Positions 8,472 through 18,495 are shown, counted from the stretch's first letter. The stretch: DNA of 64,000 bases from Scopulibacillus daqui (GCF_016908855.1 NZ_JAFBER010000013.1:17986-81985), one strand, 5' to 3'. Notes: generated by a model not told the origin, from the letters alone. Made by a program: numbers and translations.

Positions 8472-9134
8472 TTAAACTTTTTCAATGACCTCTTCAACAT
8501 CATTCTTAGGGCTGTTAACTAGTGTCGAAACCTCGTATGCTTCCATTTGATTTGCATCATACGGTGTCAGGAGGCTTTTAAGGCAGTCTTCGTCATCAAT
8601 GCTTCGGTCTAACCACGCTGATTCAGCGTCTTTGGACAAAATCGCCGGCATCCTGTCGTGAATGTTCTTCATCAAATCGTTTGGGGCTGTTGTGATTATC
8701 GTACAAGATTGAATCATTTGGCCGTTATTTTCCCATCTGTCCCAAAGTCCGGCAAAAGAGAAAATGCTGTCGTCCTTCATTTTAATTCGCATCGGTATTT
8801 TTTTATCATTTGCTTTTCTCCATTCGAAAAAACTGTCTGCAGGAATAATGCATCGGCGTCTTTTCAACAGCCGTCTATAGGCTGGTTTTTCATCTATTGT
8901 CTCAGCGCGGGCATTAATCATTTTATAGCCTGCCTTTGGATCTTTGGTCCAAGCCGGAATCAATCCCCATTTTAAATAGCCTATCCTATTGTTATTTCCA
9001 TCGTTTACAACAGCCAGAACGTTTTGAGAAGGGGCAATGTTATATCGTTTATCGAAAGGTAAATCAATTTGCGCGATATTGTAATAAGCAAACAAATCAT
9101 TAAGTTCATGCACAAATGTGAAGCGGCCGCACAT
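8472..9134 (-). CDS. SRAP (SOS-response-associated peptidase / abasic-site shield) protein
   Basis: A 220-residue SRAP-domain protein (YedK/HMCES family), which cross-links to abasic sites in single-stranded DNA through Cys2. The protein starts MCGRFTF, so Cys2 is exposed after Met removal; further active-site parts are YNIAPSQ, the Asn of MINARAET, the Glu of IPADSFFEW and the His of IHDRMPAIL. The ATG at 9134 is fixed by the need for Cys2 and by AGGTGG eight bases upstream; the longer GTG reading would bury the Cys. It acts in the cytosol in DNA damage tolerance. Family assignment is secure. Confidence 0.93.
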   Translation of the reverse strand: MCGRFTFVHELNDLFAYYNIAQIDLPFDKRYNIAPSQNVLAVVNDGNNNRIGYLKWGLIPAWTKDPKAGYKMINARAETIDEKPAYRRLLKRRRCIIPADSFFEWRKANDKKIPMRIKMKDDSIFSFAGLWDRWENNGQMIQSCTIITTAPNDLMKNIHDRMPAILSKDAESAWLDRSIDDEDCLKSLLTPYDANQMEAYEVSTLVNSPKNDVEEVIEKV

Positions 9135-9224
9135 ATGACCAACCACCTTATCGTTTTATCAACAATTATATATAAAAAAGTTCTTGTTACAATGTAATAA
9201 GCGTTTAAAACCAAATGAGGCAGG

Positions 9225-10397
9225 TTACCTCTGCAAGCCGGGAAAGACCCAAATGCCAGATGCTCTGAGCAAGTCCCGGTATACGGCTATTTCCTCTTGT
9301 TTGCTCATTTTTGATCTGTTTTGGTCTTCATCCATATATGCGATATGAGTTATTTTTCTATGCGGGTCATTGTAGACGTCTTTATTGACCTCGTTAAAAA
9401 TCACCAGAGCCCTTTTCATATGGCTGGCACTTGTGATAAGCGTGATGTCTTTTATTTTTTGATTTTCTGCAATATCCATTGAAAATAAGGCGTTTTCTAC
9501 GGTGTCCATGGCCATGTCTTCTTTGATGATCCGGTCTTTCTTAATCCCGTTATTGACCAGCCAATGATACATAGCTGCCGCTTCCGTCCGTCCTTTCCTA
9601 GGCACGCCGCCTGTGACGATAACCTTTGAATGAGGATACTTCTCCGCTGCCTTTTTCGCTGCTTTCAATCTTTCTAAAAGGGGTTTTTGAATTTGTCCAT
9701 TATCGGATAAACCAGCTCCCAGCACAACAAAAGCGTGATTGCCGTTATCCGGGAGATGATTGGGGATTTCCCCATTTATCTTCATATCCTCAATTCTCTC
9801 AACATCCTTTAATCGGCTTTTATATTTATTGGCTCTTTTTTTATTTATTTTTTCTAATTGATTATAATTTGTTTTGAACGCTTGCTCATCTCCCTCAGCT
9901 TTTGAGTATAGCGCATAGGCTAATCTTGCCTTAAAGTTATTGTTATCCATTTTCAAAATTTGTTTATAAGTTTTCAGGGCTTTGGGCACTTCATGATGGA
10001 ATACTTGAGTTGAGGCAAGATCATACTTCAGATCCATATCATATGGATCCATTACAGCCGCTTCCCGGAATGCCGCTTCGACGACATCTAAATTGTCACG
10101 TAACGGCATGCTGCCAAAGAACTTTTTTGCTTCTTTAATATGGCCGCCGTGCCAATTATAGTACATGGCGATATTCTCTAACGCTTTTATACGTTTATTT
10201 GTGGGGCCTTCTTTTTTTGCCGTTTGAAACCAATGGTCGAGCTTTTCTTGTTCATGAAGATGAACGATTTTACTTTCTTTGGCATTTGCTGTAGGGGAAG
10301 AGAGAAAGGCATTGGTACTTGTTAAAGAATGATTGCTGCACCCGATTAAACCTGTGAATAGACAAACTGATAAAAATGAGCCTATCGTTTTTTTCAT
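9225..10397 (-). CDS. Lipoprotein with TPR-like region and YdcF/DUF218 domain
   Basis: A 390-residue exported lipoprotein: MKKTIGSFLSVCLFTGLIGC with the lipidated Cys at residue 20. Residues about 50-190 are helical with tetratricopeptide-like character (YDLASTQVFHHEVPKALKTYKQIL). The C-terminal half is a DUF218/YdcF domain with VVLGAGL, HSKVIVTGGVPRKGRTEAAAM and the ITSASHMKRA block. E. coli relatives (SanA, ElyC, YdcF) act in envelope integrity, but the reaction is unclear. The start at 10397 fits the signal peptide better than the upstream codon at 10415. Confidence 0.82.
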   Translation of the reverse strand: MKKTIGSFLSVCLFTGLIGCSNHSLTSTNAFLSSPTANAKESKIVHLHEQEKLDHWFQTAKKEGPTNKRIKALENIAMYYNWHGGHIKEAKKFFGSMPLRDNLDVVEAAFREAAVMDPYDMDLKYDLASTQVFHHEVPKALKTYKQILKMDNNNFKARLAYALYSKAEGDEQAFKTNYNQLEKINKKRANKYKSRLKDVERIEDMKINGEIPNHLPDNGNHAFVVLGAGLSDNGQIQKPLLERLKAAKKAAEKYPHSKVIVTGGVPRKGRTEAAAMYHWLVNNGIKKDRIIKEDMAMDTVENALFSMDIAENQKIKDITLITSASHMKRALVIFNEVNKDVYNDPHRKITHIAYMDEDQNRSKMSKQEEIAVYRDLLRASGIWVFPGLQR

Positions 10398-10962
10398 GTG
10401 CAGACCTCCAAACACTTTGTCTGTTTTGTATTTTTTGAAGAAACGGGGGCATTATAAATGAACTTTTGTATATGTAAAAAAACGCCTGTTTCAATATTCC
10501 TAAATCCGGTCCGAACCTAACAGAATGGCGAGTGAATGAGATCGTTATGATTGACTGGGGGATGCGCCTGCATTCATTCTATTCCAATTATTATGCCTCA
10601 CATGCTAAAATTCATGAATCAACGGCAAGTGAATGATTTTTATTCAAACTACAGATAAAAAAGAAAGGAAACATTAGTCATTTTAATGCTGAAAAGCTAT
10701 GACGGCTGTGTATTTGAAGCTTTGTTTTGAGGTTGATTGTAAGAGGGTTAAACACGGAGATGCAACACAGTATCCACATGTTTAATATCGGCAAACCGGC
10801 ATGATAATTTAGCTTTAAACAAAAAACTGCTGCCCATACAGAGCAGCAGGAACAAATACCATATATGCCGAATTACTGCTATTATAATAAATAGCATATT
10901 ATTCCATCATGGGTCAATAGACGTATATAAGAAAAAACGGCTGTGCTGGATAACTGCTTTTC
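10398..10962. other. Intergenic region without recognised gene
   Basis: This AT-rich stretch holds short hairpins (for example GCTGC around 10828-10846) and no frame longer than a few dozen codons that looks coding. It ends in the decayed duplicate described next. Confidence 0.4.
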
Positions 10963-11047
10963 ATGGGGTAAAGAAAATCCTCTGAGTATCATAAAAAGGA
11001 GATTAAGAAATTTTATGGGAAAGCATCAAAGTGATTTTGTAATGATA
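10963..11047 (+). pseudogene. Decayed duplicate of the 60432-60948 small-protein locus
   Basis: At 11015 an ATG preceded by AAAAGGAG opens MGKHQSDFVMI, identical over its first eleven residues to the small membrane protein encoded on the minus strand at 60432-60626, then diverges and stops after 21 residues. Just before it, GKENPLSI resembles the tail (GKENLKSV) of the decayed secreted-protein gene that precedes the other copy. So both genes of that locus are represented here by a deleted remnant. Confidence 0.6.
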
Positions 11048-11294
11048 GCCGATTTTTCGCTTTGCTCGGCCCTTGGATAATCAGACAAACAAGGGATAAT
11101 AAAGGCTGCCTTGCTTTTAGGTGCCTGTTTTATCTATATTAAGTAAAACAAAATCTCTTGTTTTCTCTTTTATTCTATTAAAATAAAAGGCCAACCCCAT
11201 AACGCTTATCTGACATCATTGTTACATATTAATATATTTATATTTTTTTGACAAATGGAGTTTTGCCAACAATCCAGCGAGTTAATGGCGGGCG

Positions 11295-11537
11295 CTATTT
11301 TTGACCTGAAATAAAGTTGTACAACTTATCAGCTAAATCTTCGGCTTCTTGATGATTAAGTTTCCGGGATAAGGCTTTAATCAGCATCGGCTTCTCATCT
11401 TCAAAACTGATATTATAGTCCATTAGAAAGCACCAGTTCCATTGGGGAACAGCGACTATACAGTTATCTTTCAAATCATTTTCGCAAAAATAAACCTGTA
11501 CAGAATCGTTTTTAAGATCAAATGCTCTATGGTTCAT
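11295..11537 (-). CDS. Small conserved protein, possibly YueH-like
   Basis: An 80-residue soluble protein with the core VQVYFCENDLKDNCIVAVP and WNWCFLMDY, followed by a helical tail with QEAEDLADKLYNFI. Size and arrangement resemble Bacillus YueH (PF14166), but I cannot confirm this without a profile search. GAAAGGAT precedes the ATG by about nine bases. Stand-alone gene; function unknown. Confidence 0.55.
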   Translation of the reverse strand: MNHRAFDLKNDSVQVYFCENDLKDNCIVAVPQWNWCFLMDYNISFEDEKPMLIKALSRKLNHQEAEDLADKLYNFISGQK

Positions 11538-11819
11538 TTTTTTGATATCCTTTCTCCGTGTCTTTTGTTCAGCCTATTTTATATAAAAGAGACATTTTTT
11601 ATTATGATTTTCCCGTTAAGTTGCTTATATACCTCATTATCGAAGATTTGCTAAAAGGGGGTTAGCAAGAGAAGACATGCGGGAATTTGGCGTATGAAAG
11701 GGCAGGTTAACGTTCATGAAGAACGGTGTGCAGGTGCGCTTAAGCCAAGATGTAAGTGGTTATGAGACAATCACGCTGCGGCATAGATATTTGAGTAACA
11801 TCTTAAAGGGGTGCTCAGC

Positions 11820-12425
11820 ATGGTTTTATTGACTTGGGCCGGTTCGATGTTAGCCGCAGGCGGGGTGATTGGTTATGCGGTATCTCAGTATCGGCAGGGC
11901 AGAAAAGAAAGACAAACTTCAAACGCGGATATCGCGGAGAAGATTGATTACAGTTTTACGAAATCAGATCAATATCCATCTCCCTTGGTAAAAGTTAATG
12001 AAGTCATTGACCAAGCAAAAAAGACCTTGGATATAGCAGTATTTATTATTACCCAAGATAAAATCATCGCACGAATCATTGAAGCGAAAAAGCGAGGCGT
12101 TAAAGTAAGGGTTATAACGGATGGCGAACAAGCCCAACGATACGCTAAGAATACAATAGGTGCCTTGCTTGATGAAGGTATACCAGTTAAAGTGAGCACA
12201 CATGACGGATACATGCATCTAAAAGTCATGATAGCGGATAATCAAGCGGTTTCTGTTGGTTCCTATAATTTTACAAGAAGCGCTGAAGAAAGACATGATG
12301 AGGTTATCGTGATCATCAAAAGCAGAAAGATCGCAAAAGAATGGACCGAAAAATATAACACCATGTGGCATGATGAAGTTAACTTTACCGATTATTCAAA
12401 GCATATTTCAGAAAAATATGCTTAA
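11820..12425 (+). CDS. Phospholipase D-like protein, single HKD motif, N-terminal anchor
   Basis: A 201-residue protein of the Nuc/mitoPLD type. An N-terminal hydrophobic segment (about residues 1-22, LLTWAGSMLAAGGVIGYAV) may anchor it. One HKD motif is present: HLKVMIADNQAVSVGSYNFT (HxKxxxxD then GSxN). Members with a single motif act as dimers and cleave phosphodiester bonds in nucleic acid or lipid; the substrate here is not determinable. The ATG at 11820 follows AAAGGGG by eight bases and is preferred to the GTG at 11811. Confidence 0.82.
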   Translation: MVLLTWAGSMLAAGGVIGYAVSQYRQGRKERQTSNADIAEKIDYSFTKSDQYPSPLVKVNEVIDQAKKTLDIAVFIITQDKIIARIIEAKKRGVKVRVITDGEQAQRYAKNTIGALLDEGIPVKVSTHDGYMHLKVMIADNQAVSVGSYNFTRSAEERHDEVIVIIKSRKIAKEWTEKYNTMWHDEVNFTDYSKHISEKYA

Positions 12426-12596
12426 TGAGTTGCTTTTCGTGCTGATAAGCTTGGGCCGAATGTCTCTCTAGAGGTTTTTCATAATTAATAACCTTTCGAA
12501 CCTATTTGACTTATAGGCATCATGCGATTAATATCTGTTTAAAGAAATAAAATAATTGAAAATTGAATATAAAGTCAGTCGACCGGAAAAACAAAA

Positions 12597-12617
12597 GCTC
12601 CTGAAAATTTCAGGAGC
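12597..12617 (+). terminator. Hairpin downstream of the PLD-like gene
   Basis: The perfect stem GCTCCTGAAA / TTTCAGGAGC (nearly loopless in print, effectively an 8-bp stem) is followed by CGTCAATTTTT. It lies about 170 bases after the PLD-like stop. Confidence 0.6.
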
Positions 12618-12750
12618 CGTCAATTTTTCCGAAAAAATGAGCGCGATTAGAAAAAATGCCGCTGCATAACATACTTCAATACTATCAGAAGTAAACTATA
12701 ATTAAAAAACAAGTTGATTTATTTAACAAAGGGGAAAGTAATGGAGAGTA

Positions 12751-12861
12751 TTGATAAGGAAGCTGTTCCAGCAGAAAGATGATATCTGCTTCAAGCTGGA
12801 AAACCGGCGCACTATTGAAATGAATGGACAAGAAGCATTTGGAAAAGTCTTGGCCGTTTAA
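12751..12861 (+). pseudogene. Short coding-like frame, probably a gene remnant
   Basis: A 36-codon frame opening at a TTG (GGAG four bases upstream) reads KLFQQKDDICFKLENRRTIE and ends GQEAFGKVLAV. The composition looks coding but no family is recognised, and an overlapping ATG frame stops after 13 codons. It may be a frameshifted remnant. Confidence 0.25.
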
Positions 12862-12963
12862 TATTCATATCATGTCGTTCGAATGACGAAGATAGATCAA
12901 ACGAATAGCTGATTGGCATTCAATTATAAACTATAAAAACTAAAAAATTAAAGGCGGTGAGTC

Positions 12964-13647
12964 ATGGGGATTGAAATTGTTGTATTAAGACTTGGGCTTG
13001 CTGCTTTTTTCGGATTAATTATTGGTTTGGAACGTGAATTAAAGCAAAAACCTTTAGGCTTAAAAACGTGCATTATCATCTCCGTCTGCAGCAGTCTTTT
13101 AACTATAGTATCTATTGAAGCATCCCTGCAATTTAGTGATGTGAATAAAAATATTAGAACTGATCCGATGCGGCTGGCAGCACAAATTGTAAGCGGGATC
13201 GGTTTTTTGGGAGCAGGGGCTATTTTAAGGAGAGGCGTCTTGGGCGTTTCAGGACTGACAACAGCGGCTATCATCTGGGGAGCTTCGGGTCTTGGCATTG
13301 CCACCGGCGCAGGTTTTTATGCAGAGGCTGGCACGGGTGCGATCATAATCTTGTTCACCCTAAAAATCTTGCCCTTTCTTATATCCCGTTTCGGTCCGAA
13401 AAAACTGTTTCATCAAGAATTGAAAGTATCTATCCAAATAGATAAGAGCGATAAGCTAACGGAGATTTTAAGTGAATTAAAAGCCAATCAAATAAAAGTA
13501 AAAAATTTGCGGATTAAAGATTTGCCTGATGGAAATTTTCAATTGGACTTGAGAATTATGGCATTTGATAAATTGCATACAACGGATGTTTATTTTCTTA
13601 TTAGAACAATGGATGGTGTAAAGAGCGCTGAAATTGAAACCTTTTAA
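12964..13647 (+). CDS. MgtC/SapB family membrane protein
   Basis: A 227-residue protein with the MgtC/SapB N-terminal domain of four to five membrane segments: LRLGLAAFFGLIIGLERELK, AAQIVSGIGFLGAGAIL and TTAAIIWGASGLGIATGAG are the family blocks. The last 90 residues form an ACT-like cytosolic domain (ELKVSIQIDKSDKLTEIL). Relatives are linked to growth at low magnesium, ATP synthase inhibition or swarming; which applies here is unknown. AGGCGGTGA precedes the ATG. Single-gene unit by appearance. Confidence 0.88.
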   Translation: MGIEIVVLRLGLAAFFGLIIGLERELKQKPLGLKTCIIISVCSSLLTIVSIEASLQFSDVNKNIRTDPMRLAAQIVSGIGFLGAGAILRRGVLGVSGLTTAAIIWGASGLGIATGAGFYAEAGTGAIIILFTLKILPFLISRFGPKKLFHQELKVSIQIDKSDKLTEILSELKANQIKVKNLRIKDLPDGNFQLDLRIMAFDKLHTTDVYFLIRTMDGVKSAEIETF

Positions 13648-14025
13648 ATTCTCATTGTCCAATACAGATATGAGCCCGCCAACCGGTGAATAAATGGAAG
13701 ATCAAAGCCTTCGTTCATCAGCTCAAGCGCCTTTTACTAAACGTATTTTTGGAAGATGTGGCATCAGCCCCTTGAAAAAGGCAATGACAAGTATATTATA
13801 GCGCTTTAAAATAAAACAAGCATGACAGGGTTTCCGTTTATAAGGGGACCAAGTTTATCTTACTGGATGCATGATGTTAAATTTGCTAACCGCAATAATG
13901 GGGGTGTCTTGGAAACTTATATTTATAAACTATGTTTGTTATCATTGTAGAGTTTGAGATTTGCCATTTCTTACAAGCAAGATGTTTCACATAATGGGTT
14001 AACTCAGAAAAGGATGTGATCTTAT
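13648..14025. other. Intergenic region, nothing recognised
   Basis: No frame or RNA signature stands out. The stretch before the aldose-epimerase gene presumably carries its promoter; I could not assign -35/-10 boxes with confidence. Confidence 0.4.
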
Positions 14026-15048
14026 ATGGCAATAGAGAAGAAACAAGATAATGGGGTTAAGAAAATCATATTTAATGGATTCCAAGCATACGAATTAAAT
14101 CATTTTCCATATCAAGCTGTCGTTATTCCTGAATTTGGCGGGAACCTTGTCGCCTTTCGTGATGTCGAAAAAGACTATCGTTTTATTCGGGAACCTCTAG
14201 ATATTGAAGATTTTAAACAAAATCCATGTCTTTACGGGATTCCCGTCCTGTTTCCGCCCAATCGTTATGAAGACGGCACATTTGAATTCCAGGGACATGT
14301 CTATCAATTTCCAATCAATGAAAAATCTAAGAACAATCATTTGCACGGCTTTTTCTATGATAGACCTTGGGAAGTCGCTGGGAAAGGACAAACTGAAAAC
14401 AGCTGCTATATTGAACTCTCTCAAACGATTGATGAACAAACGGAAGTTTATCGATATTTTCCGCATCCATTTACAATCATTTTACGTTATTCGCTGTCTT
14501 CAAAAGGCCTAAGTCAAAAAGTCTCCGTTATCAATAAGGGGACAATATCAATGCCGTTAATGCTTGGCTTTCATACGTCAATCCATGCGCCTTTTGCCAA
14601 GAACAGCAAACCGGAAGATTATACAGTATATTTAGCCATTAAGGACAGGATAGATTTAAATGAACGCTCCTTGCCAACGGGAAAGCGATTGCCTTTGGAT
14701 GAAAATGAGAAGAAACTGGCAGCGGAAGGGATTTCACCTTATTTTAACCCCCTTGACCATCATTACTCAGCTGTAAATAATGGTGGCAATTGCATGATAT
14801 TAACGGATAAAAAGGAAAAGGTTTCACTTGTCTATGATGTCGGCAATCAGTATCATTTTTGGATGTTTTATAACAAAGATGCCAAAAGCGGCTTCTTTTG
14901 CCCGGAACCGCAAACGGGCATGGTGAACAGTCCTAATGTGAACTTGCCGTCTAGTCACACAGGTCTCATTGAATTAAAACCCGGAGACACGTGGACGGCG
15001 GAATCTCGCCTGTATAAAAAAGAAGAAAATGGAGGGGTTTATGGTTAG
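14026..15048 (+). CDS. Aldose 1-epimerase family protein
   Basis: A 340-residue cytosolic protein of the galactose-mutarotase-like superfamily, which interconverts anomers of aldoses. The fold is indicated by VIPEFGGNLVAFRD at the N-terminus, the catalytic-type His region NNHLHGFFYDRPWEV near residue 107, LGFHTSIHAPF and the C-terminal FFCPEPQTGMVNSPNV, where the Glu would be the base. Length is normal. The precise sugar is unknown. AAAGGATGTGA precedes the ATG. Downstream lie a gene remnant and a glycerate kinase; no strong terminator separates them. Confidence 0.82.
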   Translation: MAIEKKQDNGVKKIIFNGFQAYELNHFPYQAVVIPEFGGNLVAFRDVEKDYRFIREPLDIEDFKQNPCLYGIPVLFPPNRYEDGTFEFQGHVYQFPINEKSKNNHLHGFFYDRPWEVAGKGQTENSCYIELSQTIDEQTEVYRYFPHPFTIILRYSLSSKGLSQKVSVINKGTISMPLMLGFHTSIHAPFAKNSKPEDYTVYLAIKDRIDLNERSLPTGKRLPLDENEKKLAAEGISPYFNPLDHHYSAVNNGGNCMILTDKKEKVSLVYDVGNQYHFWMFYNKDAKSGFFCPEPQTGMVNSPNVNLPSSHTGLIELKPGDTWTAESRLYKKEENGGVYG

Positions 15049-15090
15049 GAGAAAAGCAAGCGCCGATCATGTGGTGGGAAACAACCCAAA

Positions 15091-15237
15091 TATTGCTTAA
15101 AGCCGCTTTCGAATTATCGGGCTATTAAACAATATAATACAGGCATAACGATGATTGATATGAATGGCAGAGATACGGCATTTATTACTATCAACAGTCA
15201 TGAACACCTTAAAAAATTAGCGGCCATTAATTCTTAA
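15091..15237 (+). pseudogene. Remnant of an unidentified gene
   Basis: A 48-codon frame without start codon reads KPLSNYRAIKQYNTGITMI and later AFITINSHEHLKKLAAINS before a stop. A different frame just upstream begins with an ATG at 15041 and runs only 19 codons. The two may be halves of a frameshifted small gene. No family recognised. The rest of 15238-15446 shows nothing. Confidence 0.3.
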
Positions 15238-15446
15238 AAGACAATTAAAGTGATAAGAAAGTTCATCGTAAGCAGTTTTATTTAGACAGGAAAAGGGTTT
15301 AAGCCGCTTAGAAATCATCATATTCGTTCTTGTGTCAATGGGATTGAATTTATTCTTTCAGCAATAGGGCTTATTATGGCAGTCTCTGCCATTTGTGTGC
15401 GGCGAGTCCAAACATTGTTCAAAGCAACTGCGGGGAGGAGGATATC

Positions 15447-16583
15447 GTGAAGATCATTATTGCCCCTGATTCTTTTAAAGAAAGCTTATCAGCGCTTGAA
15501 GCGGCGAATGCAATAGAAAAAGGTTTTAAGGCTGTTTTCCCTCATGCAGATTATACCAAGCTGCCGATGGCTGATGGCGGTGAAGGGACTGTCCAATCCC
15601 TAGTCGATGCGACGAAGGGGAGGATTATTCACAAAAAAGTTGCCGGTCCATTAGGAGATCCAGTCGAAGCTTTCTTTGGACTTCTAGGCGGCGGTAAAAC
15701 AGCAGTCATCGAGATGGCTGCTGCTTCAGGGCTCCATCTCGTTCCGCAGAAGAAGAGAAACCCGCTCATAACAACTACCAAAGGTACTGGCGAGCTGATT
15801 CAAGCGGCTCTGGACTTAGGGGTTAGCCATATTATTATTGGGATCGGCGGCAGTGCGACAAATGACGGCGGAGCCGGGATGATTCAAGCCCTTGGAGGAA
15901 AGCTTTTGGATAGAGATGGCCGTGAGATTGGTCCGGGCGGCGGCTCACTTTCTGAATTGGCGGCCATTCATTTGGATAATTTAGACCCGCGCTTGAAACA
16001 AGTTAAGATAGAAGCTGCCTGTGACGTCGATAATCCGCTGACAGGTCCAAGAGGCGCATCAGCCGTGTTTGGACCGCAAAAAGGCGCAGACCCTGGCATG
16101 GTTTATCTGCTTGATCAAAATCTTAATCATTATGCCAATGTGATTGAACAAACGATTGGAAAACAAATAACGGACATCCCTGGCGCAGGTGCTGCCGGAG
16201 GGCTCGGCGCAGGATTGTCGGCTTTTTTATCAGATGAAATGAAATCCGGTATTGACATTGTTCTCGAGACTGTTGATTTTGAAAATCAAGTAAAAGACGC
16301 ATCGCTGGTTGTCACCGGAGAAGGCCGGATTGACAGTCAGACCATTTACGGAAAAACCCCGATAGGTATTGCACAATCATCAAAGAAATACCGTGTGCCA
16401 GTCATAGCATTGGCGGGCTCCCTTTCCAATGACTGTGATGCCGTTTTAGATCACGGGATCGATGCTTTGTTCAGCATTGTACCGGGGGTTACTCATCTGC
16501 AGGATGCGTATGAAAATGCCGCTAAATATATCGAAAATACAGCGAGAAATGTTGCGGCTGCCTTGAACATGTCTTTAAAATGA
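15447..16583 (+). CDS. glxK: Glycerate kinase (type I)
   Basis: A 378-residue glycerate kinase that phosphorylates D-glycerate. The family opening KIIIAPDSFKESLSALEAA, the MADGGEGT block and GIGGSATNDGGAGMIQAL are all present, and the C-terminal GEGRIDSQTIYGKTPIG closes the nucleotide site. A GTG at 15447 with GGAGGAGG five to eight bases upstream is the natural start, since the family begins exactly there; the longer frame from 15393 is unlikely. It could support glycolate, glyoxylate or serine-derived glycerate use. Very confident on family. Confidence 0.92.
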   Translation: MKIIIAPDSFKESLSALEAANAIEKGFKAVFPHADYTKLPMADGGEGTVQSLVDATKGRIIHKKVAGPLGDPVEAFFGLLGGGKTAVIEMAAASGLHLVPQKKRNPLITTTKGTGELIQAALDLGVSHIIIGIGGSATNDGGAGMIQALGGKLLDRDGREIGPGGGSLSELAAIHLDNLDPRLKQVKIEAACDVDNPLTGPRGASAVFGPQKGADPGMVYLLDQNLNHYANVIEQTIGKQITDIPGAGAAGGLGAGLSAFLSDEMKSGIDIVLETVDFENQVKDASLVVTGEGRIDSQTIYGKTPIGIAQSSKKYRVPVIALAGSLSNDCDAVLDHGIDALFSIVPGVTHLQDAYENAAKYIENTARNVAAALNMSLK

Positions 16584-17368
16584 AGGGTGTTTTTTAGGCA
16601 AGTTTTTAGAAATTTAATAGAAAATATTACATGCCCGGGAGAAATCCAGAGCATTTTTAAATAAACGTTTAATTAATCAAAATTTGATAACGATTCTTTA
16701 CCGATTTACTTTCAATGCCCAAGACAAAAATGTATAGTGAGGCGGCTGTAATAAGCGGCCCCAAACCAGCTTCGGATAAGTTGATTCCAGAATAACTAAT
16801 TGCTTCGTCATGAAAGGAAAAAGCATGTATTTTGAATATATTTACAAGAATTAATCAACCCATCTCTATTTTTTAGCCTGAAAACTTTTGGTGGAATTTT
16901 CTCTATTTCCAAGAGCTTCTCAAGAATATTTTCCGGGAAATAATGACGTGTTTCGACTTTAAAAATGAAATGGCACCTTTTGCTATTTAAATAATCAAGT
17001 GAACTGTTGGGAACAAGATATTGGTAGACGGATTATATTTTGTTTTTGTTAAAATACAGCCTCCCATTTAGATAAAGCTTCCATATTCTCTGCAAATAAT
17101 TGGCTGACCCTAAAAATTTATATGTCTTATCGGATCAGCCTAACAATGGTATGCGAGCTATTTTCTCGAAATAAAGTTTATAATATCTTGGTTTTACAAT
17201 AGACCCACTGTTCAAAAACGGCTGATGCGTACAATCATGAACAATGAAGAACGTTCGCAGCCAAAATCTATCTGCCGGGATAGTGCATCATCGTGTCAAC
17301 CAATCAAATTAAGCGAAATTCCATCAGATGATAAGCGGCCCGATTGAATGAATCAGCTGTCCAACACT
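16584..17368. other. Long non-coding stretch with a possible minus-strand remnant
   Basis: No intact gene is visible in these 785 bases. On the minus strand 17032-16808 is free of stops and reads coding-like (for example HFIFKVETRHYFPENILEKL), but it has no start codon and matches nothing I know; it may be a decayed gene. The rest appears empty. Confidence 0.35.
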
Positions 17369-18160
17369 CTATCGCAGCACGCTGCCGCCTGATATTTTGA
17401 CTGACTCGCCGACGATATTTTCTGCCGCATCTGTTAATAAAAAGGCAATTGTATTGGCAACTTCCTTTGGCGTCGTAATACGACCAGATGGAATGGAGGC
17501 TTTAATGACTTCGGCTGCAGATCGCTGTTCATGATTCGCTTTATTTTGTACAGAAGTTCTTCCCATTTCTGTATCAACAAAGCCAGGGCAAACAGCGTTA
17601 ACCCGTATGCCATGATCAATCGCTTCAAGAGCCATCGAATGGGTAAATCCGATCAAAGCAAATTTTGATGCGGCATAAGCTGTTCCTCCATGTGTTCCCC
17701 TTAGCCCCGATAATGATGCGACGTTTACAATGGCACCGTCTTTTCTTTGCTTCATCGTTTTATAGATTAATTGAGTTAACAGCACGGTGGAAGTGTAATT
17801 CAAGTGCATAATCCGTTCCATTTCCGCTTGTTCAAGTTCATCGACGGGGCCGCCGCCTAATACACCTGCATTATTTACAAGCAAAGAAATCGGACCGAGT
17901 GCTTCTTCGGCAGCATTAACCAGTTTCTCGCGATCTTCCTCTTTTCCGAGATCCGCCGCATAAGAAAATACTTTAATATGAGGTTCTGCTTCGTTAATTT
18001 CTTTAGCGAGCTTATCTAATTTTTCATGCCGCCGTCCTGTAATTGTTACATCGGCCCCCATTTGAGCAAGTAATTTTGCCGTTTCGGAACCGATGCCGCC
18101 GGTGGCTCCAGTGACTAATGCATGTTTGCCTTTTAAGGCGTCTTTTGCAAATATACTCAT
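17369..18160 (-). CDS. Short-chain dehydrogenase/reductase
   Basis: A 263-residue SDR. The NAD(P) motif ALVTGATGGIGSE is near residue 14, LLVNNAGVLGGG follows, and the catalytic Ser-Tyr-Lys is SLSGLRGTHGGTAYAASKFA. The ending VGESVKISGG is typical. The start at 18160 has GGAGAG eight bases upstream; the 28-codon extension lacks support. It is divergent from the aldehyde dehydrogenase operon with about 370 bases between them and may belong to the same pathway, but its substrate is unknown. Confidence 0.85.
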   Translation of the reverse strand: MSIFAKDALKGKHALVTGATGGIGSETAKLLAQMGADVTITGRRHEKLDKLAKEINEAEPHIKVFSYAADLGKEEDREKLVNAAEEALGPISLLVNNAGVLGGGPVDELEQAEMERIMHLNYTSTVLLTQLIYKTMKQRKDGAIVNVASLSGLRGTHGGTAYAASKFALIGFTHSMALEAIDHGIRVNAVCPGFVDTEMGRTSVQNKANHEQRSAAEVIKASIPSGRITTPKEVANTIAFLLTDAAENIVGESVKISGGSVLR

Positions 18161-18450
18161 GTGACTCTCTCCTTTGTTTAAATTTTGACTAGTACACCAA
18201 TTTGTATTTATCTTAACATAAGAAATGTCTAAGCCGACTGACAAACCTTAATGAATTTTGTTTGCCGCATGCTTGTCAAAATTGGCATAATCGTTTAATA
18301 TTTATGTATAGTCAAACATGAAAAAGTCAGCGGTGAATGATAGCCGGGTTACTAATGAGCATGAACCCGCAAACATCATGAGAATCATCGGCAGCGCTGA
18401 ATTTGAAAATTTTTTAAAGCTAAAAAGACAAGTAAACATGATCATAGGCA

Positions 18451-18495
18451 AAGGCGCCTGGCAAAACAATAAACGTTGTATTGCCGGGCGCTTTT
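18451..18495 (+). terminator. Attenuator-like terminator in the leader of the aldehyde dehydrogenase operon
   Basis: The stem GCGCCTGGCAA / TTGCCGGGCGC (one G-U pair) is capped by a second small stem ACAA/TTGT with a six-base loop and followed by TTTTATTTG. It ends 33 bases before the first ATG of the operon. No gene lies just upstream on this strand, so it looks like a leader terminator open to antitermination rather than the end of a gene. The ANTAR regulator at 26880 is a candidate partner; this link is inference. Confidence 0.65.
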
